A stretch of DNA of 13,644 nt from an uncultured Pseudomonadota bacterium (GTDB taxonomy: Bacteria > Lernaellota > Lernaellaia > Lernaellales > Lernaellaceae), in assembly GCA_937967875.1 (NCBI GenBank), contig CALBTQ010000197.1, positions 1 to 13,644 on the forward strand. The letters run 5' to 3'. A program made the position numbers and the translations under genes. This document shows, piece after piece, positions 7,506-13,644 of the stretch; the first letter of the stretch is position 1; each line of letters begins with the position of its first letter. The notes under the pieces were generated by a model that saw nothing but the letters and a program-made list of their open reading frames with translations, was not told the origin of the DNA and searched no databases.

Positions 7506-8921
7506 TTACGCCTTGGCGAAAAACGCCTTGTAGCACAGGAAGGAACTGAAGACGTCGTCCTTGTGCGCCAGTTCGAAGGGGCTGTGCATCGCCAGCAGCG
7601 CCGGACCGGCGTCCAGCACGTCCGCGCCGTAGCGCGCGAAGAACAGCGCGACCGTGCCGCCGCCGCCTTCGTCCACCTTGCCCAGTTCGCCGGTCTGCCA
7701 CGGCACCTTGGCGGCGTTGAGGATCGTGCGGACCTTGCCGATGAACTCGGCGTGGGCGTCCGACGAGCCGGCCTTGCCGCGCACGCCGGTGTACTTGGTC
7801 AGGCAGATGCCGCTGCCGATGACCGCCGCGTTGTGTTTGTCGTGCACGCCCTGATGATCGGGATCGATCGCCGCGTTCACGTCCGCCGAGAGCACCTGGC
7901 TGTTGGCCAGCGCGCGGCGAATGGCGCGTTCGTTGTTCTGGCCCTCGCGGGCCAGCAGTTCGCCGAGGAAGTCCAACAGGAAGCGGCCTTCGGCACCGGT
8001 GTTGCCCGTCGAGCCGATTTCTTCCTTGTCCATGAAAAAGCAGACGGCGGTGCGCTGCGGCTTGGCTTCCAGAGCCAGCAAGGCGCGCAGGCTGGTGTAG
8101 GCGCACACGCGATCGTCGTGGCCGTAGGCGCCGATGAACGCACCGTCCAGACCGACGTTGCGGGCGAAACCGGCGGGGACGATTTCCAGTTCGGCGCTGA
8201 CGAAGTCTTCTTCGATCAGGCCGTATTTTTCGTGCAGCAGTTTAAGCACGTTGAGCTTGACGCGGTCCTTGCCGTCCTCGGCCTTGCCCAACGGCCGCCC
8301 GCCGATCACCACGTTCAGCTTTTCACCGGGGATGGCCTCGTTGAGTTTTTTGTTGCCCTGGCTGTTGGCCGCGAGGTGCGGCAGCAGGTCCAGCACGGTG
8401 AAACACGGATCGGCCGGATCGTCGCCGATGGCGATGTGGATCATCTTTCCGTTTTTGTCGACGACCACGCCGTACATCGCCAGCGGAATCGTCACCCACT
8501 GATACTTGCGGATGCCGCCGTAGTAGTGCGTTTTCAGCAGCGCGATGTTGCAATCCTCGTACAGCGGTTTCTGCTTGAGATCCAACCGCGGCGAATCGAT
8601 GTGGCTGACCACGAGGTTCACGCCTTTTTCCACCGGTTCCTTGCCCAGCACGGCCAGACCGGCCGCCTTGCCGCGATAGGTGAGCAGAAATTTATCGCCC
8701 TTGGCCTTGGCGGTCAGCGGTTGGAAACCGGCCTCGGTCGCCAGTCGTTCGATTTCCACGACGGCCAGCCGCTCGGTTTTCGCGATGTCCAGAAATCGCC
8801 GGTAATCGTCGCAGAACGGTTCGATCAGCTTTTTCTGCGCGGGGCTGTACACGTCGTAGGCCAGCGGGATTTCCCGGGCCAGATTTTTCTTCGCCTGTTC
8901 GTACACTTTGCTCTTTGCCAT
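7506..8921 (-). CDS. M18-family zinc aminopeptidase
   Basis: A cytosolic dinuclear zinc exopeptidase that removes N-terminal residues from peptides, probably in peptide recycling; yeast aminopeptidase I is the reference. The 471-residue length is typical. Metal and catalytic residues seen: H107 (VVSHIDSPRLDLK), D269 (YGHDDRVCAY), E300 and E301 (DKEEIGSTGN), D347 (LSADVNAAIDPDH) and H446 (AMHSPFE). The fold is the usual catalytic domain interrupted by a dimerisation domain (about 115-245). There is no signal peptide. The ATG at 8921 has a strong site (AAGGAGG, seven bases upstream), unlike its upstream neighbours, so it is translated on its own. It lies 66 bases after the patatin gene with no visible terminator, so it may be the last gene of the selA operon or may have its own start of transcription. 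Substrate preference (acidic versus other residues) cannot be judged. Confidence 0.94.
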   Translation of the reverse strand: MAKSKVYEQAKKNLAREIPLAYDVYSPAQKKLIEPFCDDYRRFLDIAKTERLAVVEIERLATEAGFQPLTAKAKGDKFLLTYRGKAAGLAVLGKEPVEKGVNLVVSHIDSPRLDLKQKPLYEDCNIALLKTHYYGGIRKYQWVTIPLAMYGVVVDKNGKMIHIAIGDDPADPCFTVLDLLPHLAANSQGNKKLNEAIPGEKLNVVIGGRPLGKAEDGKDRVKLNVLKLLHEKYGLIEEDFVSAELEIVPAGFARNVGLDGAFIGAYGHDDRVCAYTSLRALLALEAKPQRTAVCFFMDKEEIGSTGNTGAEGRFLLDFLGELLAREGQNNERAIRRALANSQVLSADVNAAIDPDHQGVHDKHNAAVIGSGICLTKYTGVRGKAGSSDAHAEFIGKVRTILNAAKVPWQTGELGKVDEGGGGTVALFFARYGADVLDAGPALLAMHSPFELAHKDDVFSSFLCYKAFFAKA

Positions 8922-8987
8922 GAATGGCCTCCTTACTGCCTGATGCGAAGTCGATTCATCGCCCGGAACCGATTTCGTGAGATTGAA

Positions 8988-9920
8988 TTATACGGATGTC
9001 TTACGCAACCCCAACAAACGACGCAACGGATTGCGGCGCGGCTTTTCCGCCAGCAACTCGCGGATGCGCGGCATCGCTTCCTCCGTCGCTTGTTCCCCCA
9101 GCTTAATGATCGTTTCCGCCGCGGTAAAGTCCGCCCAGTGGATGTGTCCCACCTGCGGCGTAATGACCACGTCAGCCGCTTCGAGTTGTTTTTCGATCAG
9201 CAGCCGCTTGGTGATGTCCTGCGTGCGGAAGTAAATTTCCAGCGCCCGCTTGAGCTCGGGCGGCTTGAGTAGATCGTGACTGACGTTCACCGCGATGACC
9301 ACGTCCGCGCCCATCTCCTGTACGACGCTGATGGGCACCATGTTCACCACGCCGCCGTCGATGCACTCCATCTCGCCGATGCGGATCGGCGGAAACGCGC
9401 CGGGCACCGCGCTGGAGGCGGCCACCGCATCGATGATCGGTCCGCGCCGCAAGACCACTTCCTTGCCGGTCAGCAGGTCGCACACGACGATCCCCAGCGG
9501 GATGAGCAGGTTGCGGATGTCGCTGTCGTCGATGAAATTGGATAGCAGCGAGTACAGGTCGTCGCGATCGAGAAAGCCCAGCCGCGTGACCGTGCTGCCG
9601 ATCATCAAGCCGCGTTTGACGGTCTGGGTGAAGGAATCGAAAAAGCCCTGCACCTCTTCGTTGCGCTTGAGGCCGTGAATGCGTGATTGCGCGAATTCCT
9701 CGCTCTGGTAAAATTTCTGCGCCTTGACGATCAACTTTTCCGCGCGCGGATTGCCGGCGTACAATGCGCCGACCAGGCTGCCCATGCTCGCGCCGGAAAT
9801 ACAATCGACGGGCACCTGTTCGCGTTCGAGCACGCGCAGCACGCCCAAATGCGCCAGCCCCCGGGCCGCTCCGCCGCCCAGAGCCAGGCCGACTTTCTTG
9901 CGTTTTTTCTTGGCGATCAA
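8988..9920 (-). CDS. Patatin-like phospholipase (RssA/YlbK type)
   Basis: A predicted serine lipid acyl hydrolase of the patatin family. The 310-residue product has the oxyanion-hole motif GGGAARGLAHLG (15-26), nucleophile elbow GASMG with S45, and the dyad aspartate D188 in CIDGG. The domain spans about 9-215, with a C-terminal helical part ending in a basic stretch (RRNPLRRLLGLRK). The start is TTG at 9920-9918: the frame has no ATG or GTG between here and position 10172, and the conserved GGGAARG motif begins only about 14 codons in. The TTG overlaps the upstream stop as TTGA, the counterpart of the ATGA overlaps elsewhere in this window, which points to translational coupling. No signal peptide is seen, so it is probably cytosolic or membrane-peripheral. 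The substrate is unknown. It belongs to the compact family often found as single genes, not to the large secreted toxins such as ExoU. Confidence 0.9.
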   Translation of the reverse strand: MIAKKKRKKVGLALGGGAARGLAHLGVLRVLEREQVPVDCISGASMGSLVGALYAGNPRAEKLIVKAQKFYQSEEFAQSRIHGLKRNEEVQGFFDSFTQTVKRGLMIGSTVTRLGFLDRDDLYSLLSNFIDDSDIRNLLIPLGIVVCDLLTGKEVVLRRGPIIDAVAASSAVPGAFPPIRIGEMECIDGGVVNMVPISVVQEMGADVVIAVNVSHDLLKPPELKRALEIYFRTQDITKRLLIEKQLEAADVVITPQVGHIHWADFTAAETIIKLGEQATEEAMPRIRELLAEKPRRNPLRRLLGLRKTSV

Positions 9921-10402
9921 AGTTCCGGCATCCCCACGCCCCAGGCCTTGGCGCTCACGTTGGACCAACCGACCAGGAGCCATTTTCCGTCGCGTTTCAC
10001 CAATTGCAACCCGATGTTTCCCCAGCGATAGCCTTGCCGGTCTGGCAAGCCCGAACCGAGGCTGGCCACCCGGGTCGCTTCGCCGACGACATGAAATTTC
10101 GCGGTGGCCTTGTCGCCGTCCACCTCGATCTGCAACTGCACCAGGCGGATTTCGATGTCGGTCCATTGCGCCATGCTGGCGGCGACGACCAACGCCCACT
10201 GGTCCTTGGTGAAGCCGAAGGAGTCGACGAAGTCGTCGGCGAAATAGGCGATCACTTTCTCCGCGTTCTGATCCTTGATGTCATCAATCGCCCGCTTGAG
10301 CGAGCGTTCGACCTGCGCCTTGGGCGTCAGGTAGCACGAATAAACCGCAACCGCGGCAATCGCGGCCGCAACGATCAGCAATATCATTCGTCGGCGGTTC
10401 AT
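9917..10402 (-). CDS. Membrane-anchored hypothetical protein, possibly NTF2-like fold
   Basis: I do not recognise a named family. The 161-residue product begins with a positively charged start (MNRRR) and one hydrophobic segment (about 6-22), so it is probably anchored in the inner membrane with the rest in the periplasm. C23 follows this segment, but VYSC is a poor lipobox. Residues about 28-155 alternate helix then strands: an early helix (VERSLKRAIDDIKDQNAEKV), then FADDF, then several strands (IEIRLVQLQIEVDGDKATAKF) and a last strand ending GKWLLVGW. This order is like SnoaL/DUF4440 NTF2-fold domains, an inference from pattern only. It starts three bases after fmdB and overlaps the patatin gene by four bases, so it is surely cotranscribed; a role beside the lipase is possible but unproven. 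Confidence 0.82.
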   Translation of the reverse strand: MNRRRMILLIVAAAIAAVAVYSCYLTPKAQVERSLKRAIDDIKDQNAEKVIAYFADDFVDSFGFTKDQWALVVAASMAQWTDIEIRLVQLQIEVDGDKATAKFHVVGEATRVASLGSGLPDRQGYRWGNIGLQLVKRDGKWLLVGWSNVSAKAWGVGMPEL

Positions 10403-10405
10403 CGC

Positions 10406-10627
10406 TTAGTGGCATCCGCTGCACGAGGGGCGCGAGCACGTGCCGCAACTCGAGGATGATGATTTGGTCGTCACGCCGTCCCGGCCGGTCGAGCGAGAAC
10501 TGAATCCGCTCATCTGTTTTTGCGCGTCGGTCGCGCCGCAATGCGGGCAGGGCGGCGTCTGGCCGCCGAACACCAATTTCTCGAATTTGCGCTCGCAACG
10601 GCGGCAGATGTACTCGAAGATCGGCAT
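10406..10627 (-). CDS. FmdB-family zinc-ribbon protein
   Basis: A small 73-residue protein of the FmdB putative regulatory family. The N-terminus MPIFEYICRRCERKFEKLV is typical. Two CxxC pairs, C8/C11 and C27/C30, form the expected zinc ribbon. After a Ser/Thr-rich spacer the C-terminus carries two more pairs, C61/C64 and C69/C72, ending SCSGCH, a common cysteine-rich tail in this family. Its molecular role is not established; the name comes from a gene near methylotroph formamidase and amidase loci. It begins six bases after the upstream four-cysteine protein and ends three bases before the next gene, inside the selA operon. There is no clear ribosome-binding site, which fits coupled translation. 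Confidence 0.88.
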   Translation of the reverse strand: MPIFEYICRRCERKFEKLVFGGQTPPCPHCGATDAQKQMSGFSSRSTGRDGVTTKSSSSSCGTCSRPSCSGCH

Positions 10628-10633
10628 GGCGGT

Positions 10634-10951
10634 TTACTGCAAATTGATTGGGGGTTTGGTTTTGCGCATCGGTTTGCCGTCGCCGGCCAACTCGAGATCG
10701 TCGATGAACATCTCGCGGCATTCCGGGCACAGGACCAACTCGATTTCCATGTGCACCTGATCTTCCAGCGTTTTCTCGTCCAGCCGCGAGGCTTGTTCCA
10801 GAATTTCCAAACGCGTTTCGTCGTCGCCGCTGATGTCGGGCAGGTAGCCGTCCCAGTCGGCGGTGATTTCCACGCGCACGTTGTATTTGGTCGATCCGAG
10901 CGGCAACTCGGCTTGGCAGCGGTCGCAATATTTGGTCGCCAGGCGTTTCAT
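10634..10951 (-). CDS. Hypothetical four-cysteine (zinc-ribbon-like) protein
   Basis: A 105-residue acidic protein not assigned to a family. It has YCDRC at C9/C12 and LCPEC at C75/C78, two knuckles as in a treble clef or zinc ribbon, separated by a strand-rich and acidic insert (VRVEITADWDGYLPDISGDD) and a helix rich in Glu and Leu. No signal peptide or membrane segment is present, so it is probably cytosolic. It overlaps the selA stop by four bases (ATGA) and has AAGGAAG eight or so bases upstream, so it should be made in step with SelA. With the next gene it forms a pair of small cysteine-knuckle proteins directly after selA. A link to selenium use is only suggested by position. Confidence 0.83.
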   Translation of the reverse strand: MKRLATKYCDRCQAELPLGSTKYNVRVEITADWDGYLPDISGDDETRLEILEQASRLDEKTLEDQVHMEIELVLCPECREMFIDDLELAGDGKPMRKTKPPINLQ

Positions 10952-12378
10952 GACTCGTCTTCCTTTTCTTCGCTCAGCCGGCGAAGTTCCTCCACCAATC
11001 CATTGTGGAATAACGGCCGTTCATCGTCAAGAATAGTGCGCGGATCGGCCAGCACGGCGTCCTGCTCGATGCGTACGATGATCGGCAGAGCGCGGGCGCG
11101 CAAGGCGACGACCAACGCATCGGCCGTTGTGCCTTTGGGACGAATGGCGACTGCCGGATCTTCCAACCGGGCCAGGGGCATGGCGCCGCCCCCCACCTGA
11201 CCTTCGGTGACGACGACCTCGAAGTCGGCCAGTTCGCCGGCGTCGCGGCGCAGATCGGCCGCCAGTTGTTCGGCGCGTTTGCTCAGAACGTCTTTCGGCG
11301 TCGACACCATGCGCAACGTGGGAATGGCGGCCAGCGCGCGTTGCGGATCGCGGTACAGGCGTAGCGTCGCTTCCAGCGCGGCGAGGGTCATTTTGTCCAC
11401 GCGCAACGCCCGATGCAGCGGATTTTTCGCACAGGCGCGAACGGCCTCGGCCTTGCCGACCAGTACGCCGCCCTGCGGACCGCCCAGCAGCTTGTCGCCG
11501 CTGAAGGTGACCACATCCAACCCGCTGGCGACTACCTCGGCGGCGGTCGGTTCGTAGGGCAGATGCAACGACGCCGTTTCCAGTAAACAGCCGCTGCCCA
11601 GGTCTTCGATCGCCTTGATGCCCTTGTTGTGCGCCAGTTCGGCCAGTTCTACGCCGGTCACCGTTTTGGTGAAGCCCTGAATGCGATAATTGCTGGTATG
11701 AACCTTTAATAGCAAGGACGTGCGTTCGTTGATCGCCTTTTCGTAATCGGCCAGATGCGTGCGGTTGGTCGTGCCGACCTCGACCATGATTGCACCGGAG
11801 GCGGCCATCACGTCGGGAATGCGGAAGCTGCCGCCGATCTCGATCAACTCGCCGCGGCTGACCACCGCTTCGCGGCCCTTGGCCAGCGAACTGAGCGCCA
11901 GCAACACCGCGCCGGCGTTGTTGTTGACCACCAGGGCGGCTTCGGCGCCGGTCAGTTCACAGAGAAGATCCTCGACCAGCGAGTAACGGCTGCCGCGACG
12001 CCCGGCGGCCAGGTCGTATTCCAGATTGCTGTAACCGCGCGCGGCCTGGGTGACGGCGGCGACGGCTTCTTCGGCCAGCGGCGACCGCCCGAGGTTCGTA
12101 TGCACGACGATCCCCGTGGCGTTAATCAGTCGCGTCAGGCGAGGGCGATCGTTGCGGTGAACGCGCTCCTGCACCGCTTGATAAAAGGAAGCGGCGTCGA
12201 TCGTCGCGACCTTATCGGCCAGAATCAGCGCGCGCAGATGTTCGATTTCATCGCGCAGCGCCTGCACAACCAGCGAGCGCGGAAACGAACCCACCACCGC
12301 CGCCAGTTCGGGCGCGTGGATCGACTCGCCGACCGCGGGCAATGATTGCAGTAATTTCTTGCGTTTATCGGTAGTCAT
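10948..12378 (-). CDS. selA: L-seryl-tRNA(Sec) selenium transferase
   Basis: A PLP enzyme that converts seryl-tRNA(Sec) to selenocysteinyl-tRNA(Sec) using selenophosphate. The 476-residue product is near the usual size (E. coli 463). The N-terminal tRNA-binding part covers about 1-75, then comes INATGIVVHTNLGRSPL, the glycine-rich NNNAGAVLLAL segment, the SRGELIEIGGSFRIPDVM block, EDLGSGCL, and the PLP lysine K296 in FSGDKLLGGPQGG, which agrees with E. coli K295. The start is uncertain: ATG at 12378 or TTG at 12387, three codons earlier. Neither has a well-spaced ribosome-binding site; AGAGGA at 12401-12406 is better placed for a short out-of-frame reading frame (see separate entry). selB and selC, often near selA, are absent here. 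It heads a tight minus-strand string of small genes. The organism should make selenoproteins if the other parts exist elsewhere. Confidence 0.95.
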   Translation of the reverse strand: MTTDKRKKLLQSLPAVGESIHAPELAAVVGSFPRSLVVQALRDEIEHLRALILADKVATIDAASFYQAVQERVHRNDRPRLTRLINATGIVVHTNLGRSPLAEEAVAAVTQAARGYSNLEYDLAAGRRGSRYSLVEDLLCELTGAEAALVVNNNAGAVLLALSSLAKGREAVVSRGELIEIGGSFRIPDVMAASGAIMVEVGTTNRTHLADYEKAINERTSLLLKVHTSNYRIQGFTKTVTGVELAELAHNKGIKAIEDLGSGCLLETASLHLPYEPTAAEVVASGLDVVTFSGDKLLGGPQGGVLVGKAEAVRACAKNPLHRALRVDKMTLAALEATLRLYRDPQRALAAIPTLRMVSTPKDVLSKRAEQLAADLRRDAGELADFEVVVTEGQVGGGAMPLARLEDPAVAIRPKGTTADALVVALRARALPIIVRIEQDAVLADPRTILDDERPLFHNGLVEELRRLSEEKEDES

Positions 12379-12391
12379 CGGCGCCAATCAT
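12365..12391 (-). other. Possible eight-codon leader frame overlapping the selA start
   Basis: ATG at 12391-12389 is nine bases after AGAGGA (12406-12401), a better-placed ribosome-binding site than either selA start has. It encodes MIGADDYR and stops at TAA (12367-12365), about 11 bases inside selA in another frame. It could couple or limit selA translation, or be chance. The sequence alone cannot decide. Confidence 0.3.
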
Positions 12392-12569
12392 AGAGAGTTG
12401 TCCTCTTTCAGGCAACCGAAAAGAAACGCCCGGCGCAGCATGGGACTAACTGGCTGAATTTGCGGGTGATTTTTTTGCGCAGCCGGCGGACGAATGGTTA
12501 TTCGTGGGCGCAAAACACGGATAATCCGCTTGAAGAAGGCAATCTAACCCGGGAGAATGAAAAAAATAC

Positions 12570-12598
12570 TTGACAATTCGTAGGATATCCTCTATGTA
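12570..12598 (+). promoter_or_regulatory. Promoter of the rplU-rpmA operon
   Basis: A perfect -35 box TTGACA (12570-12575) is followed after 17 bases by TATGTA (12593-12598), which shares its first three bases with consensus. An A-rich run (AAAAAA, near 12561) lies just upstream and may act as an UP-like element. RNA would begin near 12605, giving a leader of about 35 bases. Confidence 0.7.
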
Positions 12599-12603
12599 AG
12601 CGT

Positions 12604-12633
12604 CCTTCGAAACCGCAATGATGCGGAAGGGAG
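12604..12633 (+). promoter_or_regulatory. Leader hairpin touching the rplU ribosome-binding site
   Basis: CCGCA (12613-12617) and TGCGG (12622-12626) form a perfect five-base stem with loop ATGA. CCTT (12604-12607) can extend it by pairing with AAGG (12627-12630), across a five-base bulge on the left. AAGG is part of the ribosome-binding site AAGGGAG (12627-12633), six bases before the ATG. The outer pairing depends on the transcript starting at or before 12604. Confidence 0.45.
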
Positions 12634-12639
12634 TCATTT

Positions 12640-12951
12640 ATGTACGCTTTGATTGAAACCGGTGGCCAGCAGTTCAAAGTGCAGGAAGGCCAGACGATAA
12701 AAGTCGAGCGGATTGAAGGTGAAGTCGGCGCGCAGATCGAGCTGGACAAAGTTCTGCTGGTGCGCACCGACAGCGACGTGAAAGTGGGCGCTCCGTATCT
12801 GAACGGGGCGAAGGTGCTGGGCGAGATCGTGGCTCAGGATCGCAACAAGAAGGTGATCGTCTTCAAGTACAAGCGTCGTAAGGACTATCACAAGAAGGTC
12901 GGTCATCGTCAGCCCTATACCGCGTTGAAAATCACGAAGATCACGAGCTAG
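12640..12951 (+). CDS. rplU: 50S ribosomal protein L21
   Basis: A structural protein of the large ribosomal subunit that binds 23S rRNA. The 103 residues are the standard bacterial length. The start [18 protein letters not shown] is canonical, and the C-terminal part [19 protein letters not shown] carries the L21 signature. First gene of the conserved rplU-rpmA-obg order, ten bases before rpmA. The ATG at 12640 is supported by AAGGGAG six bases upstream. Its neighbours on the left are transcribed away from it. Confidence 0.98.
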   Translation: MYALIETGGQQFKVQEGQTIKVERIEGEVGAQIELDKVLLVRTDSDVKVGAPYLNGAKVLGEIVAQDRNKKVIVFKYKRRKDYHKKVGHRQPYTALKITKITS

Positions 12952-12961
12952 GAGGTCCGTC

Positions 12962-13240
12962 ATGGCGCATAAGAAAGCCGGCGGCAGCAGCCGCAATGGT
13001 CGCGACAGCAGTGGCCGTCGCTATGGAGTAAAGGTGTACGACGGACAGACGGTGCCGGGCGGCTCGATCATCATCCGCCAGTTGGGCACGCTGATCCATC
13101 CGGGCGAGAACGTCGGCATGGGCCGCGATTACACGCTGTTCGCCAAGGTCGACGGCACGGTGAAGTTCTCCCGCTGGGGCAAAGACCGCAAACGGGTGGA
13201 AGTCATCCCGTTGGAAGAGCCGGCGACCCCGGAAAACTGA
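12962..13240 (+). CDS. rpmA: 50S ribosomal protein L27
   Basis: A large-subunit protein whose N-terminal tail reaches the peptidyl transferase centre. The 92-residue product starts [16 protein letters not shown], with no Firmicutes-type N-terminal extension that would need protease removal, which supports a Gram-negative host. The core reads [16 protein letters not shown], where the common RQRG is RQLG, a variant I recall from Deltaproteobacteria-type sequences. A near-perfect ribosome-binding site, AGGAGGT (12950-12956), overlaps the rplU stop. The message ends at the hairpin 23 bases after the stop. Confidence 0.98.
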   Translation: MAHKKAGGSSRNGRDSSGRRYGVKVYDGQTVPGGSIIIRQLGTLIHPGENVGMGRDYTLFAKVDGTVKFSRWGKDRKRVEVIPLEEPATPEN

Positions 13241-13262
13241 CCGAAAAGAAAAGAGAACGAAG

Positions 13263-13293
13263 GCCGCTCGTTTTGCAACGGGCGGCTTTTTTT
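13263..13293 (+). terminator. Rho-independent terminator after rpmA
   Basis: GCCGCTCGTT (13263-13272) pairs with AACGGGCGGC (13277-13286), ten base pairs with one G-T wobble, around the loop TTGC, followed by seven T (13287-13293). This is a textbook intrinsic terminator. It separates the ribosomal protein operon from obg, although the three genes lie in the conserved order. Confidence 0.93.
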
Positions 13294-13303
13294 ATGCTAC
13301 ACT
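13273..13303 (+). promoter_or_regulatory. Candidate extended -10 promoter for obg
   Basis: TACACT (13298-13303) shares four of six bases with the -10 consensus and is preceded by TGC, giving TGnTACACT, an extended -10. A TTGCAA (13273-13278) is 19 bases upstream, too far to count for much. It lies directly after the terminator T-tract and would give obg its own transcript with a leader of about 40 bases. Confidence 0.35.
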
Positions 13304-13344
13304 CAATCCATCCCCACAGGACGAAGGCGACAAGCCGATGGTAG

Positions 13345-13644
<300 letters not shown>

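Larger units (their letters stand above)
12379..12639. other. Divergent selA/rplU intergenic region
   Basis: This 261-base stretch between the selA and rplU starts contains the rplU promoter and leader on its right side. On the left side I looked for a minus-strand promoter for selA and found no convincing -35/-10 pair. Short frames here are not like any protein I know. No repeat or RNA gene is evident. Confidence 0.6.

Noticed and set aside
7563..9272. Open frame of 569 codons on the plus strand opposite the M18 peptidase and the patatin gene
   Set aside because: It crosses two well-supported opposite genes and their intergenic gap, and its composition is that of an antisense shadow. It has no family-like motif.
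9921..10199. In-frame upstream extension of the patatin gene by 93 codons
   Set aside because: It lies wholly inside the preceding gene and is Arg/Gly-rich without similarity to patatins. The TTG at 9920 fits the family start.
12446..12767. Short minus-strand open frames across the selA/rplU gap and into rplU
   Set aside because: They overlap a clear promoter and the certain rplU gene, lack ribosome-binding sites and resemble no protein.

Overview
The window looks like the end of a metagenomic or draft-genome contig from a high-G+C (about 60% by eye), Gram-negative, probably Deltaproteobacteria-like bacterium (Myxococcota, Desulfobacterota or a related uncultured lineage; this is inference). 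The basis is the make-up of the genes: an AMIN-type cell-wall amidase with a signal peptide, a lipoprotein, an L27 with no Firmicutes-type N-terminal extension and an RQLG variant of the L27 signature, and a mutS / amidase / xerD / DHH-protein run. Bases 1-46 are not genomic. They are an untrimmed Illumina library adapter (end of P7, an 8-base index, and the Read 2 primer site), so real sequence starts at 47.

Left block, minus strand (5467 down to 47): mutS, then an N-acetylmuramoyl-L-alanine amidase (4-base ATGA overlap), then xerD (GTG start, one base after the amidase stop), then the first 63 codons of a DHH-family protein that resembles the N-terminus of DHH/CBS-containing tRNA nucleotidyltransferase/poly(A) polymerase proteins and is cut by the adapter. 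The spacing indicates one transcription unit read from a weak promoter near 5508-5536.

Middle: a 237-base divergent intergenic region holds promoters for both sides and some inverted repeats. On the plus strand, 5705-7441 encodes a gingipain-related (peptidase C25) lipoprotein with its own good sigma70-like promoter. A hairpin with T-tracts at 7458-7490 separates it from the convergent next block and can serve both directions.

Right-centre block, minus strand (12378 down to 7506): selA, a small four-cysteine protein, an FmdB-type zinc ribbon, a membrane-anchored protein perhaps of NTF2-like fold, a patatin-like phospholipase starting at TTG, and an M18 zinc aminopeptidase. The first five are overlapping or within 6 bases of each other; the M18 gene follows after 66 bases with its own strong ribosome-binding site. 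SelA implies selenocysteine use, but selB, selC and selD are not in this window.

Right end, plus strand: rplU and rpmA (ribosomal L21 and L27) from a promoter with a consensus -35 box, a strong terminator, then the start of obg/cgtA, cut by the window end. This is the conserved rplU-rpmA-obg order. I found no tRNA, rRNA, CRISPR array, insertion sequence or prophage. No clearly new multi-gene system is visible. The items most worth a second look are the adapter at the contig end, the C25 lipoprotein outside its best-known setting, the selA-led string of small uncharacterised proteins, and the possible operator and leader structures at mutS, selA and rplU.
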